From NCBI RefSeq assembly GCF_900116225.1, contig NZ_FOZZ01000006.1, forward strand, positions 1 through 64,000: 64,000 nucleotides of DNA, read 5' to 3'. The notes below the pieces were generated by a model. That model was not told where the DNA came from and made no database searches. It saw only the letters and a list, made by a program, of their open reading frames with translations. This document shows positions 8,728 to 18,503 of the stretch, piece after piece. How positions within the stretch are numbered: the first letter of the stretch is position 1; the number at the start of each line of letters is the position of its first letter. Source of the stretch: Sphingobacterium wenxiniae (GTDB taxonomy: Bacteria > Bacteroidota > Bacteroidia > Sphingobacteriales > Sphingobacteriaceae). Position numbers and translations under genes: made by a program.

Positions 8728-11547
8728 TTACTGTGCATTCAAGAACATCGATTTCTTGCTGTACAATTCCCTAAAGTACGGATCCTGTAAATCTTTGATG
8801 AAGCGGATAGCTTCACCGGTAGACTTCATCTCCGGCCCTAACTGTTTATCAACTTCTGGGAATTTTGAGAAAGAGAATACTGGTTCTTTAATAGCGTATC
8901 CCTTTAGTTTACGCTCAATGGTAAAGTCTTTCAGCTTATTCACGCCCAACATCACTTTTGTTGCAATGTTGATGTATGGCACATCGTATGCTTTTGCGAT
9001 GAAAGGAACGGTGCGTGATGCACGAGGATTAGCCTCGATTACATAAACATTCTCACCTTTAACAGCAAACTGTATGTTAAGCAGACCTTTTACATTCAGC
9101 GCTTTAGCAAGTTTGATAGAATACTCTTCCATTTTCTGTTGTACTGCCTCTGACAAGCTGAACGGAGGTAATACTGCGGAAGAATCGCCCGAGTGAATAC
9201 CAGCAGGCTCGATATGCTCCATCATACCGATGATATGCACGTCTTCACCATCACAGATAGAATCTGATTCTGCTTCCTCTGCACGGTCTAAGAAGTGGTC
9301 AATCAGTATTTGATTACCCGGTAAGGTTTTCAAAAGATTAACTACTGCTTTTTCTAAGTCCTCATCATTGATGACGATACTCATTCCTTGTCCACCCAAG
9401 ACATATGAAGGGCGCACCAACACGGGATAACCTACTTCATTGGCAACTTTTAAAGCTTCTTCGGCCGAAGTCGCTACACCATATTTTGGATAAGGGATAT
9501 TTAATTCTTTCAATAAATCAGAGAAGCGGCCGCGATCTTCTGCCAAATCCATGTCCTTAAAAGAAGTTCCGATAATTTTTACACCCAACGCCTCTAAACG
9601 TTCAGCCATCTTAAGTGCCGTTTGTCCACCCAACTGTACAATAACCCCTTCAGGTTTTTCCAACTCGATGATTTCGCGAACATGTTCCCAGAATACTGGT
9701 TCAAAGTAAAGCTTGTCCGCCATATTAAAGTCTGTTGAAACCGTTTCCGGGTTACAGTTGACCATGATGGCCTCGTAACCAGCTTCCTTAGCTGCGATAA
9801 GACCATGTACACATGAATAGTCAAACTCGATACCCTGCCCGATACGGTTTGGCCCTGAACCCAACACGATGATTTTCTTTTTGTCGGACACGATGGATTC
9901 GTTTTCGTCTTCGAAAGTAGAGTAGTAGTAAGGTGTTTGAGCCGGGAATTCAGCAGCACAGGTATCCACCATTTTGTAAACACGATTGATGCCTAATTCT
10001 TTACGACGTGCATAAACATCATCTTCACTGACGTTGCCCAATAACCATGAAATCTGCGTATCTGAATACCCTTTTTGTTTCAATGTCATAAAGAAATCGC
10101 GAGGAATATTGTTCAATTGGTAGCGACGCAATTCAGTTTCCAATTGTACCAATTCCTGAATTTGTACCAAGAACCATTTATCAATACGCGTAACCTTACG
10201 GACAGATTCCAAAGGTACGCCTAGCTCGAAAGCATCTTTGATATGGAAAACACGGTCAGCACTTGGATGCTCCAGGCTCTCCATGATTTCTTCCAGATTA
10301 CGTAGCTGACGACCATCTGCACCTAATCCTGCACGGTTGGTTTCCAAGGATTGACAAGCCTTTTGCAAAGCTTCGATAAAGGTACGTCCGATAGACATGA
10401 CCTCACCAACGGCTTTCATCTGTAAGCCCAATTCTTTGTTTGCTCCTTTGAATTTGTCAAAGTTGAAACGTGGGATTTTAACGATAACGTAGTCCAACGT
10501 TGGTTCAAAGTATGCCGATGTTGTTTTTGTAATCTGATTTTGCAGTTCATCCAGGTTGTAGCCGATAGCCAATTTCGCTGCAATTTTCGCAATAGGATAA
10601 CCAGTCGCTTTAGAAGCCAAAGCAGAAGAGCGAGACACACGTGGATTGATTTCAATAGCGATAATATCCTCGTTTTCGGGATTTACAGAGAACTGAACGT
10701 TACATCCTCCGGCAAAGTTACCAATCGAGCGCATCATGCGGATAGCTTGGTTGCGCATATCTTGATAACATTTATCGGATAAGGTCATGCCTGGAGCTAC
10801 TGTAATTGAATCTCCCGTATGGATACCCATCGGGTCAAAGTTTTCAATTGTACAGATAATAATGACATTATCATTCGTATCACGCAACAATTCCAGCTCA
10901 AACTCTTTCCAGCCTAATACCGCTTGTTCTACCAATACTTCATGGGTTGGAGAAGCGTGTAGTCCTCTGTTTAAAGCAGCATCAAAATCTTCTTTTTTAT
11001 GTACAAATCCCCCACCTGTACCAGCTAAGGTGTATGATGGACGAATAACCAATGGGTACCCAATTTCTTGTGCAGCTTCTTTTCCTTCAAGGAAAGAATT
11101 CGCAATTTTGGATTTAGCGACTCCAACACCAATATCAACCATTAATTGGCGGAATTCCTCTCGGTTTTCGGTTTTCTCGATTGCGGCAACATCCACACCG
11201 ATCACTTTTACATCATATTTTTCCCATAGACCTAAGTTAGAAGCTTCTATACATAGGTTCAAAGCGGTCTGTCCTCCCATGGTTGGAAGCACAGCGTCGA
11301 TTTGCTGCTCTTGAAGAATCTGTTCGATACTTTCGCAGGTAAGTGGCAACAGGTAAACATGGTCTGCAATAACCTTGTCTGTCATGATGGTTGCCGGGTT
11401 CGAGTTGATAATTGAAACCGTAATGCCTTCTTCTTTTAAAGAAAGGGCTGCTTGAGAACCGGAGTAATCAAACTCACAGGCTTGACCGATAACGATAGGT
11501 CCCGAACCGATAATCAAAACGGAATTGATGGAGGTGTTTCTGGGCAT
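8728..11547 (-). CDS. carB: Carbamoyl-phosphate synthase large subunit, short form
   Basis: 939 residues. It makes carbamoyl phosphate from bicarbonate, ATP and ammonia supplied by CarA, for arginine and pyrimidine synthesis. The two homologous ATP-grasp halves begin with GSGPIVIGQACEFDYSG (about residue 13) and GSGPNRIGQGIEFDYS (about 560). The protein stops at FRELYSKKSMFLNAQ, close to where the E. coli enzyme (1073 residues) begins its C-terminal MGS-like allosteric domain, which is therefore absent. This is a natural end, since a terminator follows at once. No carA is adjacent. Confidence 0.95.
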   Translation of the reverse strand: MPRNTSINSVLIIGSGPIVIGQACEFDYSGSQAALSLKEEGITVSIINSNPATIMTDKVIADHVYLLPLTCESIEQILQEQQIDAVLPTMGGQTALNLCIEASNLGLWEKYDVKVIGVDVAAIEKTENREEFRQLMVDIGVGVAKSKIANSFLEGKEAAQEIGYPLVIRPSYTLAGTGGGFVHKKEDFDAALNRGLHASPTHEVLVEQAVLGWKEFELELLRDTNDNVIIICTIENFDPMGIHTGDSITVAPGMTLSDKCYQDMRNQAIRMMRSIGNFAGGCNVQFSVNPENEDIIAIEINPRVSRSSALASKATGYPIAKIAAKLAIGYNLDELQNQITKTTSAYFEPTLDYVIVKIPRFNFDKFKGANKELGLQMKAVGEVMSIGRTFIEALQKACQSLETNRAGLGADGRQLRNLEEIMESLEHPSADRVFHIKDAFELGVPLESVRKVTRIDKWFLVQIQELVQLETELRRYQLNNIPRDFFMTLKQKGYSDTQISWLLGNVSEDDVYARRKELGINRVYKMVDTCAAEFPAQTPYYYSTFEDENESIVSDKKKIIVLGSGPNRIGQGIEFDYSCVHGLIAAKEAGYEAIMVNCNPETVSTDFNMADKLYFEPVFWEHVREIIELEKPEGVIVQLGGQTALKMAERLEALGVKIIGTSFKDMDLAEDRGRFSDLLKELNIPYPKYGVATSAEEALKVANEVGYPVLVRPSYVLGGQGMSIVINDEDLEKAVVNLLKTLPGNQILIDHFLDRAEEAESDSICDGEDVHIIGMMEHIEPAGIHSGDSSAVLPPFSLSEAVQQKMEEYSIKLAKALNVKGLLNIQFAVKGENVYVIEANPRASRTVPFIAKAYDVPYINIATKVMLGVNKLKDFTIERKLKGYAIKEPVFSFSKFPEVDKQLGPEMKSTGEAIRFIKDLQDPYFRELYSKKSMFLNAQ

Positions 11548-11865
11548 TATTTGTTTTTATTCAAAAAATTAACAATCAATGTGTTGTGCGGACAAAAGCA
11601 AGGAGATGCCTTTTGTAAAGAAGAGTATTCCGACTGCTTTGTCGGAGTACAAAGTTACATATTTTTTGGTAAATGTATACTTTTTTTGAAAACTAATGTT
11701 TCAATCTGAGAACATCGGTTTTCTATTCTTCTTTTGTCAGTAGTGTTTTATACTTTGTCGAAATCGCAGGTCATCGTTTTTTATTGAGAAAGCCTAAATG
11801 GAACGGTTTTTGATATTTGAAGGAAAAATAGAATATTTTATAAATTAATTTAAAGAAAAGTAATT
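11548..11865. other. Divergent intergenic region, carB / barrel protein
   Basis: 318 bases without a gene, between two divergent starts. A hairpin GTATTCCGAC (11625-11634) / GTCGGAGTAC (11641-11650), broken only by one G-U pair, lies about 80 bases upstream of carB. On the minus strand TAACTTTG (11650-11657) matches the Bacteroidota -7 box, but I find no matching -33 box at 19-21 bases. The half nearer 11865 is AT-rich with a purine-rich ribosome-binding stretch just before the barrel-protein start. No known riboswitch is recognisable. Confidence 0.4.
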
Positions 11866-12363
11866 ATGAAAAAATTTACATTACTATTTGTGGGCGTTCT
11901 TTTTGCAGCAGCATCTTTTGCACAGGATTATAAGAACTCTATCGGTATCCGTTTGGGAGAAAGCTATTACGATGTAATCGGTGCGGCTTTTAAAACATTT
12001 ATCTCTCAACCAGCAGCATTGGAATTTGATTTAGGCATCAGACCTCGTTCAGTCGCTGGGGTAAAATGGACGAACCTATCTTTCTCAGGAGCTTATCAAC
12101 ATCATTTCCCGATTGGTAACATTGATGGGTTTAAATGGTTTGTTGGTGGTGGTGCCGTTTTGGCTAACACATTTTCCGATGAAGATTATTACAAAGGATT
12201 TAGTGCAGGTCTATTCCCAACAGGTGGTGTAGATTATAAATTGAAAAATGCACCATTTGCATTTTCAGCTGATGTACGTCCTACTATTCACGTAGTAAAA
12301 GCTTCAGGTTATTATGATGGCTTTTACTTTAACGGAGGTGTAACGGCTCGTTATACTTTCTAA
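11866..12363 (+). CDS. Small exported outer-membrane beta-barrel protein
   Basis: 165 residues with a clear signal peptide (MKKFTLLFVGVLFAAASFAQ). The mature part has alternating aromatic and glycine-rich strands (IGIRLGESYYDV, WTNLSFSGAYQHHF, WFVGGGAV) and ends in an aromatic residue (VTARYTF), as in small 8-stranded outer-membrane proteins. Function unknown. It stands alone, with a strong terminator after it. Confidence 0.75.
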   Translation: MKKFTLLFVGVLFAAASFAQDYKNSIGIRLGESYYDVIGAAFKTFISQPAALEFDLGIRPRSVAGVKWTNLSFSGAYQHHFPIGNIDGFKWFVGGGAVLANTFSDEDYYKGFSAGLFPTGGVDYKLKNAPFAFSADVRPTIHVVKASGYYDGFYFNGGVTARYTF

Positions 12364-12383
12364 GAGGAAAATCATTAAGGTTA

Positions 12384-12424
12384 AAAGAAGAGCCTGCTGC
12401 ACAATGTGCAGCAGGCTCTTCTTT
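12384..12424. terminator. Strong bidirectional terminator
   Basis: A 20-base arm at 12384-12403 (core GAGCCTGCTGCACA) is perfectly complementary to 12405-12424, with T-rich flanks on both strands. It separates the convergent barrel-protein and hexosaminidase genes. Confidence 0.92.
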
Positions 12425-12426
12425 CT

Positions 12427-14676
12427 TTAATACACAATAATTTCGTCAGCAAACAAATAACCTCGCATTGGATTCGTAGCGACAACCTTTACATACCGCG
12501 CCATTTGTGGTTTTTCCAATCTCACTTCAAAGGTTTTGAATTTCAGTTGAGGATCTGTCGTATTTTCTGTATTCACGATAGTTCCGACCTCTCTATAATT
12601 CTGCCCATTATCGGATAGGAGAACTTTAAATTCTCCCGGATAGTAAACGCCAGGAGCTGGAATTTGCATAAAACGCATGGCGACAGACTTGATTTCTTCT
12701 CTTCGCTCGAAATCGATATATACATCCACTCCCTTAGTAAAACCTTGCCATTGCTGATCATGGTAACTTAGCCCTCCTTTGATTCCATTGGTCAAGGAAA
12801 GCTCTTTTTGTGCAGGGTAACCCTCCCAAGGTGTATTGTAGAATACTTTTTTGCCAATCGCTTTGTGTATATCCAGTTCCGTTGTCTCAACAGGGCTTAC
12901 ACGAGTAGAATCAAGAAATGACGCGGCTTTTATTACGGTAGAGCTACTAAGTTCGATAGGGGCGGTATATGGTGTTGATTTACTGGTAGGTTCAGAACCA
13001 TCAATGGTATAGAAAATATTCGGATACATCTGTTCAGACGTCAACGTCACGGTATTTCTCATTTTCTCTTGTTGGAAATCTACTTCGGCTAATACATTGT
13101 ACGATGGACGGTAATAATTCACATCCATTTGTTGCAGTATTTTATAATGGCTTTGCAATCTCTTTTTGAAATCTGGGAAGCTGCGGGCTTCCTGTGCCGT
13201 CCAGTTCACTTCGGATAATGCCAATGCTCTCGGAAAAGCCATGTATTCTACATGTTGGAAAGTCGGGATATATTCTGTCCACAGGTTAGCCTGTGCACCC
13301 AGAATATGTTTGGCTTTATCTTTTTCAATTTCTTGGGGAACAGGGTTGTAGGAGTAGACCTTGTCTATAGGAAGGAATCCGCCTAAGGTCTCCGGTTGCG
13401 TACGTGGGTCGGTCTGGTAGCTGTCAAAATAGAGGTGACTTCCGGGCGTCATGATGACATCATGCCCCATGTTTGCCGCTTTGATACCACCAGCTTCGCC
13501 ACGCCAACTCATGACTGTCGCTCCGGCTGTCAATCCGCCTTCAAGAATCTCATCCCATCCAATCAGCTTACGGCCTTTGGATTGCAGGTACTCATCCATC
13601 TGCTGTATCGCATAGCTTTGTAGCTCGTCTTCATCTTTTAGTCCTAATTCTGATTTTAACGCTTGGCACTTAGCACAGGTTTTCCAATGCTTTTTCTCTG
13701 CTTCATCACCCCCGATGTGGATGTATTCTGAAGGGAAAATCTCCAGCACCTCATCCAATACATTCTTTAAAAATACGAAGGTGCCTTCGTTTCCTATGCA
13801 AAATTCTCCTTGTGTATAAGGCTTTCCTGAGCAGGATAACTCCGGGTAAACGGCTAATACTTCTTCGGAATGTCCTGGCATCTCAATTTCGGGAATGATA
13901 GTTATTCCCTTACGGGCAGCATAGGTGACCAACTCACGGGCTTGTTCCTGTGTGTAGAAACCTCCACTCGCATTGGGCGTCCCCTGTTCGATATATTGTG
14001 TTCCATTATTTGCCCAATCTTTCCAACTGGTGTGTGTACGCCATGCCGCTTTCTGAGTGAGTTCAGGATACTGTTTTATCTCCAAACGCCATCCAGCACC
14101 ATCGGTAATATGCCAATGAAAATGATTGAACTTGTACAGCGCCATGATGTCGATATATTTTTTCAAAAAATCGAAAGGCATAAAGTGCCTGGACACATCC
14201 AAGTGTAACCCGCGATAGTCAAACCGGGGTTCGTCATATATAGTTAATTGCGGGAGCTCTGTTGGGTTTTCTTGCAAAAGGCCTAATTGTATCAACGTAT
14301 GTATACCTGAAATCATTGCATTTACATTATGCGCTTTAATGAGGATACCGTTGTCATCTATGTCGATCTTGTAGCCATTAGTCGCGATTTTGTCAACAGC
14401 TTCTGCGGGAAAAAGTCGAATACCCTGACCATGTTTCTTGCCTATTTTCTTCACGACTTCAATTGGTAGTGCATTGAAGTAAGCATAGGAAGTGAGTAGT
14501 TCAGTCGCCAAGGAAAAATCTTCTGTTGTATATATCGAAGAGGTATTGGAAATAGAGTAACGACCTTCGGCTAAAGTTACTTTTTGTGGTTTAGGGATCA
14601 ATGGAGGTTCACTAAGCTGGGCATAAGCAGATAGGGATAACAACGTAAGAATAAGGGTAAATAATCTTCTGTACAT
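12427..14676 (-). CDS. Beta-N-acetylhexosaminidase (GH20), exported
   Basis: 749 residues from the ATG at 14676, which starts a standard signal peptide (MYRRLFTLILTLLSLSAYAQ); an upstream TTG at 14700 is less likely. An N-terminal GH20b-like domain (about 25-145) precedes the GH20 barrel: YRGLHLDVSRHF, FHWHITDGAGWRLE, and the catalytic Asp-Glu pair in HIGGDEAEKKHW (D324, E325). The C-terminal 200 residues contain a chitobiase-type Ig-like stretch (IDGSEPTSKSTPYTAP) and an F5/8 type C-like carbohydrate-binding domain. It releases terminal GlcNAc or GalNAc from glycans in the periplasm or at the surface. Confidence 0.93.
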   Translation of the reverse strand: MYRRLFTLILTLLSLSAYAQLSEPPLIPKPQKVTLAEGRYSISNTSSIYTTEDFSLATELLTSYAYFNALPIEVVKKIGKKHGQGIRLFPAEAVDKIATNGYKIDIDDNGILIKAHNVNAMISGIHTLIQLGLLQENPTELPQLTIYDEPRFDYRGLHLDVSRHFMPFDFLKKYIDIMALYKFNHFHWHITDGAGWRLEIKQYPELTQKAAWRTHTSWKDWANNGTQYIEQGTPNASGGFYTQEQARELVTYAARKGITIIPEIEMPGHSEEVLAVYPELSCSGKPYTQGEFCIGNEGTFVFLKNVLDEVLEIFPSEYIHIGGDEAEKKHWKTCAKCQALKSELGLKDEDELQSYAIQQMDEYLQSKGRKLIGWDEILEGGLTAGATVMSWRGEAGGIKAANMGHDVIMTPGSHLYFDSYQTDPRTQPETLGGFLPIDKVYSYNPVPQEIEKDKAKHILGAQANLWTEYIPTFQHVEYMAFPRALALSEVNWTAQEARSFPDFKKRLQSHYKILQQMDVNYYRPSYNVLAEVDFQQEKMRNTVTLTSEQMYPNIFYTIDGSEPTSKSTPYTAPIELSSSTVIKAASFLDSTRVSPVETTELDIHKAIGKKVFYNTPWEGYPAQKELSLTNGIKGGLSYHDQQWQGFTKGVDVYIDFERREEIKSVAMRFMQIPAPGVYYPGEFKVLLSDNGQNYREVGTIVNTENTTDPQLKFKTFEVRLEKPQMARYVKVVATNPMRGYLFADEIIVY

Positions 14677-14845
14677 GAGGGATAAGTTTGCTATGGACAA
14701 ATATCTGAAAAAAAAATGGATATGTGATTGAGGCTCTAGGGAGGAATAAAAACAAAATCTTAGTTTCGCCAGCCTATGCAGGTAAAACGGAGAATATGAG
14801 ATTTTGACTACAATTGCGGTATAGCTTTTTTAGCGGAATAATGCT

Positions 14846-14853
14846 TACCTTTG
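14846..14853 (+). promoter_or_regulatory. Possible -7 box of lipA
   Basis: TACCTTTG matches the Bacteroidota -7 consensus TAnnTTTG. It ends only 4 bases before the lipA ATG and has no clear -33 box, so either it is chance or the lipA message is nearly leaderless. Confidence 0.25.
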
Positions 14854-14857
14854 CAGT

Positions 14858-15739
14858 ATGATTGAACTTCCAGTAATTCCGGCTACACAGACTCAGCGTA
14901 AACCAGATTGGTTGCGTGTCAAATTACCTGTAGGTAAAGAATATCGTCATGTTAGAAGCTTAGTGGATGAGCATAAGTTGCACACTATCTGCGAAAGTGG
15001 AAACTGTCCGAATATGGGCGAGTGTTGGGGAGCTGGAACGGCCACATTCATGATTTTGGGGAATATCTGTACCCGCTCGTGTTCTTTCTGCGCCGTAGCT
15101 ACAGGTCGTCCGTTAGCTGTAGATATGGATGAGCCTAACCGAGTTGCCAATTCTGTGAAATTGATGCAAGTAAAGCACTGTGTGATTACTTCGGTTGATC
15201 GTGATGATTTGAAGGATGGTGGTTCTACTATTTGGGCAGAAACGATTAACGCTATTCGTCGAGAAAGCCCTGAAACAACATTGGAAACTTTAATCCCGGA
15301 TTTCAAAGGACAATGGGATAATTTGGATCGGGTGCTTGCTGTACGTCCGGAAGTGGTTTCCCATAACCTGGAAACCGTGCGCCGACTAACACGTGAAGTG
15401 CGTATTCAGGCGAAATATGATCGATCACTGGAATGCTTACGTCGTATTTCGGAAGCGGGTTTACGTACAAAATCCGGTATTATGTTGGGTTTTGGAGAGA
15501 CGGAAGAAGATGTAATTGAGGCAATGCAGGATTTATACAATGTTGGTGTGCATATTTTGACACTGGGACAATATCTCCAGCCGACAAAAGCGCACCACCC
15601 TGTTGTGGAATGGATTACGCCTGAGCAGTTTGAGAAATATAAGCAAATTGGTTTGGAAATGGGCTTTAAGTATGTAGAGTCTGGGCCGTTGGTTCGTTCT
15701 TCTTACCATGCGGAAAAGCATCTTTTCGATATGCAGTAA
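14858..15739 (+). CDS. lipA: Lipoyl synthase
   Basis: 293 residues. This radical SAM enzyme inserts two sulfurs into octanoyl groups on lipoate-dependent proteins. Both iron-sulfur sites are intact: the auxiliary cluster cysteines C45, C50 and C56 ([12 protein letters not shown]) and the SAM cluster motif CTRSCSFC (C71, C75, C78). Length and ending ([13 protein letters not shown]) are normal; the LVRSSYHA motif carries the conserved serine that binds the auxiliary cluster. No lipB is adjacent. The ATG has no obvious Shine-Dalgarno sequence. Confidence 0.97.
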   Translation: MIELPVIPATQTQRKPDWLRVKLPVGKEYRHVRSLVDEHKLHTICESGNCPNMGECWGAGTATFMILGNICTRSCSFCAVATGRPLAVDMDEPNRVANSVKLMQVKHCVITSVDRDDLKDGGSTIWAETINAIRRESPETTLETLIPDFKGQWDNLDRVLAVRPEVVSHNLETVRRLTREVRIQAKYDRSLECLRRISEAGLRTKSGIMLGFGETEEDVIEAMQDLYNVGVHILTLGQYLQPTKAHHPVVEWITPEQFEKYKQIGLEMGFKYVESGPLVRSSYHAEKHLFDMQ

Positions 15740-15859
15740 AATAATGAAGGGGCATCGCCTATATATTTGAAGAAAAATGTAGGCGATTGTTCTCAACTTC
15801 TAAGGAAAATACTTCCTTTTATACCCCAAAGGGTTTATTGCAAGCCAATCTTTAAACCC

Positions 15860-16753
15860 ATGATAAAGTTTCAGACATATCGATTACGTCATTTTGCCTT
15901 CCCATTGCTGTTGGCAATTCTTCTTATCATAGCAATCTCTACATTTCTTTATGGCATCATAGTGCATTTGAATATCCAGTCAATACCTGATTGGTTGATG
16001 CAGATCATTATTCCTTGTATATTGGGAGGGATAGCAATTCAAAGAGTTTATCCACGTTTGTTGAATCGTTTTGAATTTCGTCTTCCTTCATATTTTTCTA
16101 CTCTTCCTAAGCTCGTGCTGTACTTACTGATGATGGGAATGAGCCTTGTTGTGATACATTATTCCGCTAAAAGTATCCGTTATAATTTTGGGAAAACATT
16201 ATATGTAAAGTCTGTTAATGATTTGCAGCCTCATGAACAGCCTTATTTCTTAGAAATGGGCGATTGGTATGCGGATCGTCTTCGGGTGATTCCCTTAAAC
16301 ACTTATGAGATGACGGGGCTGTTTACTAAAAAAGTACAGCTGAGAAGTTTGTTCGTCATGCCTGTATTCTCCCGAAATACAGCCTATCGTACTAAGGCAA
16401 AGGCGTGGTTGGCTGTAGATTATAAGAAGATTGTCTCCGAAACAGAATTTAAGTCTAATCAAGGAAGGGATTTTTACGAGGAATCGTTGAGCCATTTCAG
16501 AAAGATAAATGTGCGGGAGTATTTGTATCTGGAGCAGTATCCGAACAATAAATTTTATCGTATTTACTTAAATCTCGTGCAGACTCATTCCTATTTTCAA
16601 TCTGGGTATGCTTACATATACAAAGGACAAAATATCCACCGTGATACCTTGTCCCTTTACTATGCTACAGTAACTTCTGTTATTTTGTTGTTGGCGTGTT
16701 TTCCTGTCTCGTTACTGATTAGTTTGCTATTTCAGCCTCTGAAAGAGAAATAG
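15860..16753 (+). CDS. Unknown inner-membrane protein with a periplasmic loop
   Basis: 297 residues from the first ATG (15860); a TTG at 15767 would add 31 residues that look non-coding. Predicted membrane segments: about residues 10-35 (PLLLAILLIIAISTFLYG), 45-65, 85-110 (LVLYLLMMGMSLVVI) and a C-terminal one (TSVILLLACFPVSLLISLLF). Between the third and the last is a soluble region of about 150 residues rich in Tyr and Arg. I do not recognise a family. It follows lipA after 120 bases that hold two dyads (ATCGCCTA ... TAGGCGAT and GGGTTTA ... TTAAACCC), and converges with the amidohydrolase gene, whose stop is 2 bases away. Confidence 0.65.
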   Translation: MIKFQTYRLRHFAFPLLLAILLIIAISTFLYGIIVHLNIQSIPDWLMQIIIPCILGGIAIQRVYPRLLNRFEFRLPSYFSTLPKLVLYLLMMGMSLVVIHYSAKSIRYNFGKTLYVKSVNDLQPHEQPYFLEMGDWYADRLRVIPLNTYEMTGLFTKKVQLRSLFVMPVFSRNTAYRTKAKAWLAVDYKKIVSETEFKSNQGRDFYEESLSHFRKINVREYLYLEQYPNNKFYRIYLNLVQTHSYFQSGYAYIYKGQNIHRDTLSLYYATVTSVILLLACFPVSLLISLLFQPLKEK

Positions 16754-16754
16754 C

Positions 16755-18404
16755 CTACAGTCTAAGAAATACAGTTTCACCAGCGATAACCGTGCGTAAC
16801 GTTTTGATATTGCGGAGCTTTTGCTCAGGAGCGATCATGATATCGTCCTCTAAAATAACGAAATCCGCATCTTTTCCCTTTTCAATGCTACCTCGTTTTT
16901 TCTCCTGGAAGCACGAATACGCAGCCCAAATCGTCATTCCTCGAAGGGCTTCCTCACGAGAAATGGCATTTTCCATCTGAAAGCCTCCTTGCGGAAACCC
17001 AGATTTATCTACCCGTGCCACAGCGGCATGAAATCCATATAGCGGATTAAAATGTTCCACCGGAAAATCACTGCCTAGCGCCAACATACCATATTGTTGC
17101 AACAGCTGCTTGTATGCATAGGCATGTTTTATCCGGTTATTGCCCAACCGTTCTTCTGCCCAGTACATATCCGAAGTAGCGTGGGTAGGCTGTACCGAAG
17201 GAATGATATGAAACTGTGCGAACTTAGAGAAATCAGCCGAATCGATAATTTGCGCATGCTCTATCCGCCATCTTCTTTTTTTCGGGTCTTTTAAATATTT
17301 ACCGTAGGTATCCAACATAATTCTGTTCGCAGAATCGCCGATAGCATGCGTGTTGACCTGAAAATTCGTGTTGGCTAATTTCTTAATCATCTGTTCAAAC
17401 TCCTGCGGACTGTGTAGCAGAAAGCCTTTAGTGGGAGAGTCATGATAATGATCCAATAGGCATGCGCCTCGTGAACCTAAAGCGCCATCAGCCATGATTT
17501 TAAAGGAACGGATGGTTAGCCGGTCACCTTCATGAAAACCTTCCCTGATTTGCTTGTCAATCTGATGCGGGTCGGCGGCTATCATTGCATAGTCCCGTAT
17601 TTTTAAAGAATCATGTTGATAGAATTTTTTGAGTAAATCCAATTGTTCGATGGCTAATCCGGCATCAACAATAGAGGTGAGTCCAACGGATAATAAAGAA
17701 TCCTGCGCTTTTCGTAAAGCAGCCAGCAGTTCATGTTCCTCACTCTCGGGAATATGCTTGGCAACGATGTTCATGGCATTGTCTACGAGAATTCCTGTAG
17801 GGTGGTTTAAGCTATCAACGAAAATCAATCCTCCTTCTACGGTTTCAGTGTGGGTGCTATCCAAGCGAGCTGTTTTCATCGCTTTGGAGTTGACCCATGC
17901 CGCATGGTAATCCACGCGGGAGAGGTAAATGGGTGTTTCGGGGAAATACTTATCCAAGCTATCCTTTGTCGGAAATTCTTTCTCTGACCAGAGGTTCTGA
18001 TCCCAACCGCCGCCTACGATCCATTTTTTTTCAGGATGGGAGGCATGGTATACCTGTAGTCGCAGAATAATATCGGCTATCGATTTGCTGCCGCTTAGGT
18101 CAACTTGCTCCAATAGGTCTGCCAACATGAAAAAATGAGCATGAGCATCGTAGAACCCTGGATACACAGCTTTGCCCTGTGCGTCTATCGTCTCTTTTGC
18201 AATGTATTTCTTTTTGATTTCTGCGGTAGTTCCTATATCTATGAAAATGCCGTTTTTGACTGCAAAAGCCTCCGTTTGAGAAAATGCAGAATCTACAGTA
18301 TAGACCTTGGCATTGTATACAATCAGGTCCACCTCTTTGTTGGTCGTACAGCTGCTCAGACCTATAAGAAGGATAGCAAAAGTCACAAAATATAGAAGCT
18401 TCAT
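16755..18404 (-). CDS. Amidohydrolase lipoprotein (YtcJ-like)
   Basis: 549 residues. The signal ends in the lipobox LSSC (Cys 19), so it is probably a periplasmic lipoprotein. Metal-dependent amidohydrolase features: YPGFYDAHAHF (HxH metal ligands), the central FKIMADGALGSRGA, NTHAIGDSAN, RIEHAQII and LGSDFPVEHFNP (catalytic Asp). This pattern is the YtcJ/NfdA subfamily (Amidohydro_3), which cleaves N-acyl or N-formyl bonds. The actual substrate is not inferable. It has no tight operon partner; the bacilliredoxin gene starts 510 bases further upstream and is separately terminated. Confidence 0.87.
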   Translation of the reverse strand: MKLLYFVTFAILLIGLSSCTTNKEVDLIVYNAKVYTVDSAFSQTEAFAVKNGIFIDIGTTAEIKKKYIAKETIDAQGKAVYPGFYDAHAHFFMLADLLEQVDLSGSKSIADIILRLQVYHASHPEKKWIVGGGWDQNLWSEKEFPTKDSLDKYFPETPIYLSRVDYHAAWVNSKAMKTARLDSTHTETVEGGLIFVDSLNHPTGILVDNAMNIVAKHIPESEEHELLAALRKAQDSLLSVGLTSIVDAGLAIEQLDLLKKFYQHDSLKIRDYAMIAADPHQIDKQIREGFHEGDRLTIRSFKIMADGALGSRGACLLDHYHDSPTKGFLLHSPQEFEQMIKKLANTNFQVNTHAIGDSANRIMLDTYGKYLKDPKKRRWRIEHAQIIDSADFSKFAQFHIIPSVQPTHATSDMYWAEERLGNNRIKHAYAYKQLLQQYGMLALGSDFPVEHFNPLYGFHAAVARVDKSGFPQGGFQMENAISREEALRGMTIWAAYSCFQEKKRGSIEKGKDADFVILEDDIMIAPEQKLRNIKTLRTVIAGETVFLRL

Positions 18405-18441
18405 GGTGTAGTTGAACTAATTTTTGGTCTACAAGATACTA

Positions 18442-18477
18442 AAAAAGCCCGTCCAAAGGAAGTTGGGCGGGCTTTTT
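18442..18477 (-). terminator. Terminator of the bacilliredoxin gene
   Basis: AAAAAGCCCG and CGGGCTTTTT flank an imperfect loop, giving a T run on the minus strand downstream of the stop at 18504. It also insulates the amidohydrolase gene that begins at 18404. Confidence 0.85.
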
Positions 18478-18503
18478 AATTCAAAAAATTAAAAAATACT
18501 TGC

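Noticed and set aside
11625-11650. Riboswitch or PyrR-type attenuator upstream of carB
   Set aside because: There is one simple hairpin, no alternative pairing and no terminator stem with a T run before the start codon.
14947-15306. Antisense open frames inside lipA and other genes
   Set aside because: Each lies wholly within a strongly supported gene on the other strand and has no protein-like features.
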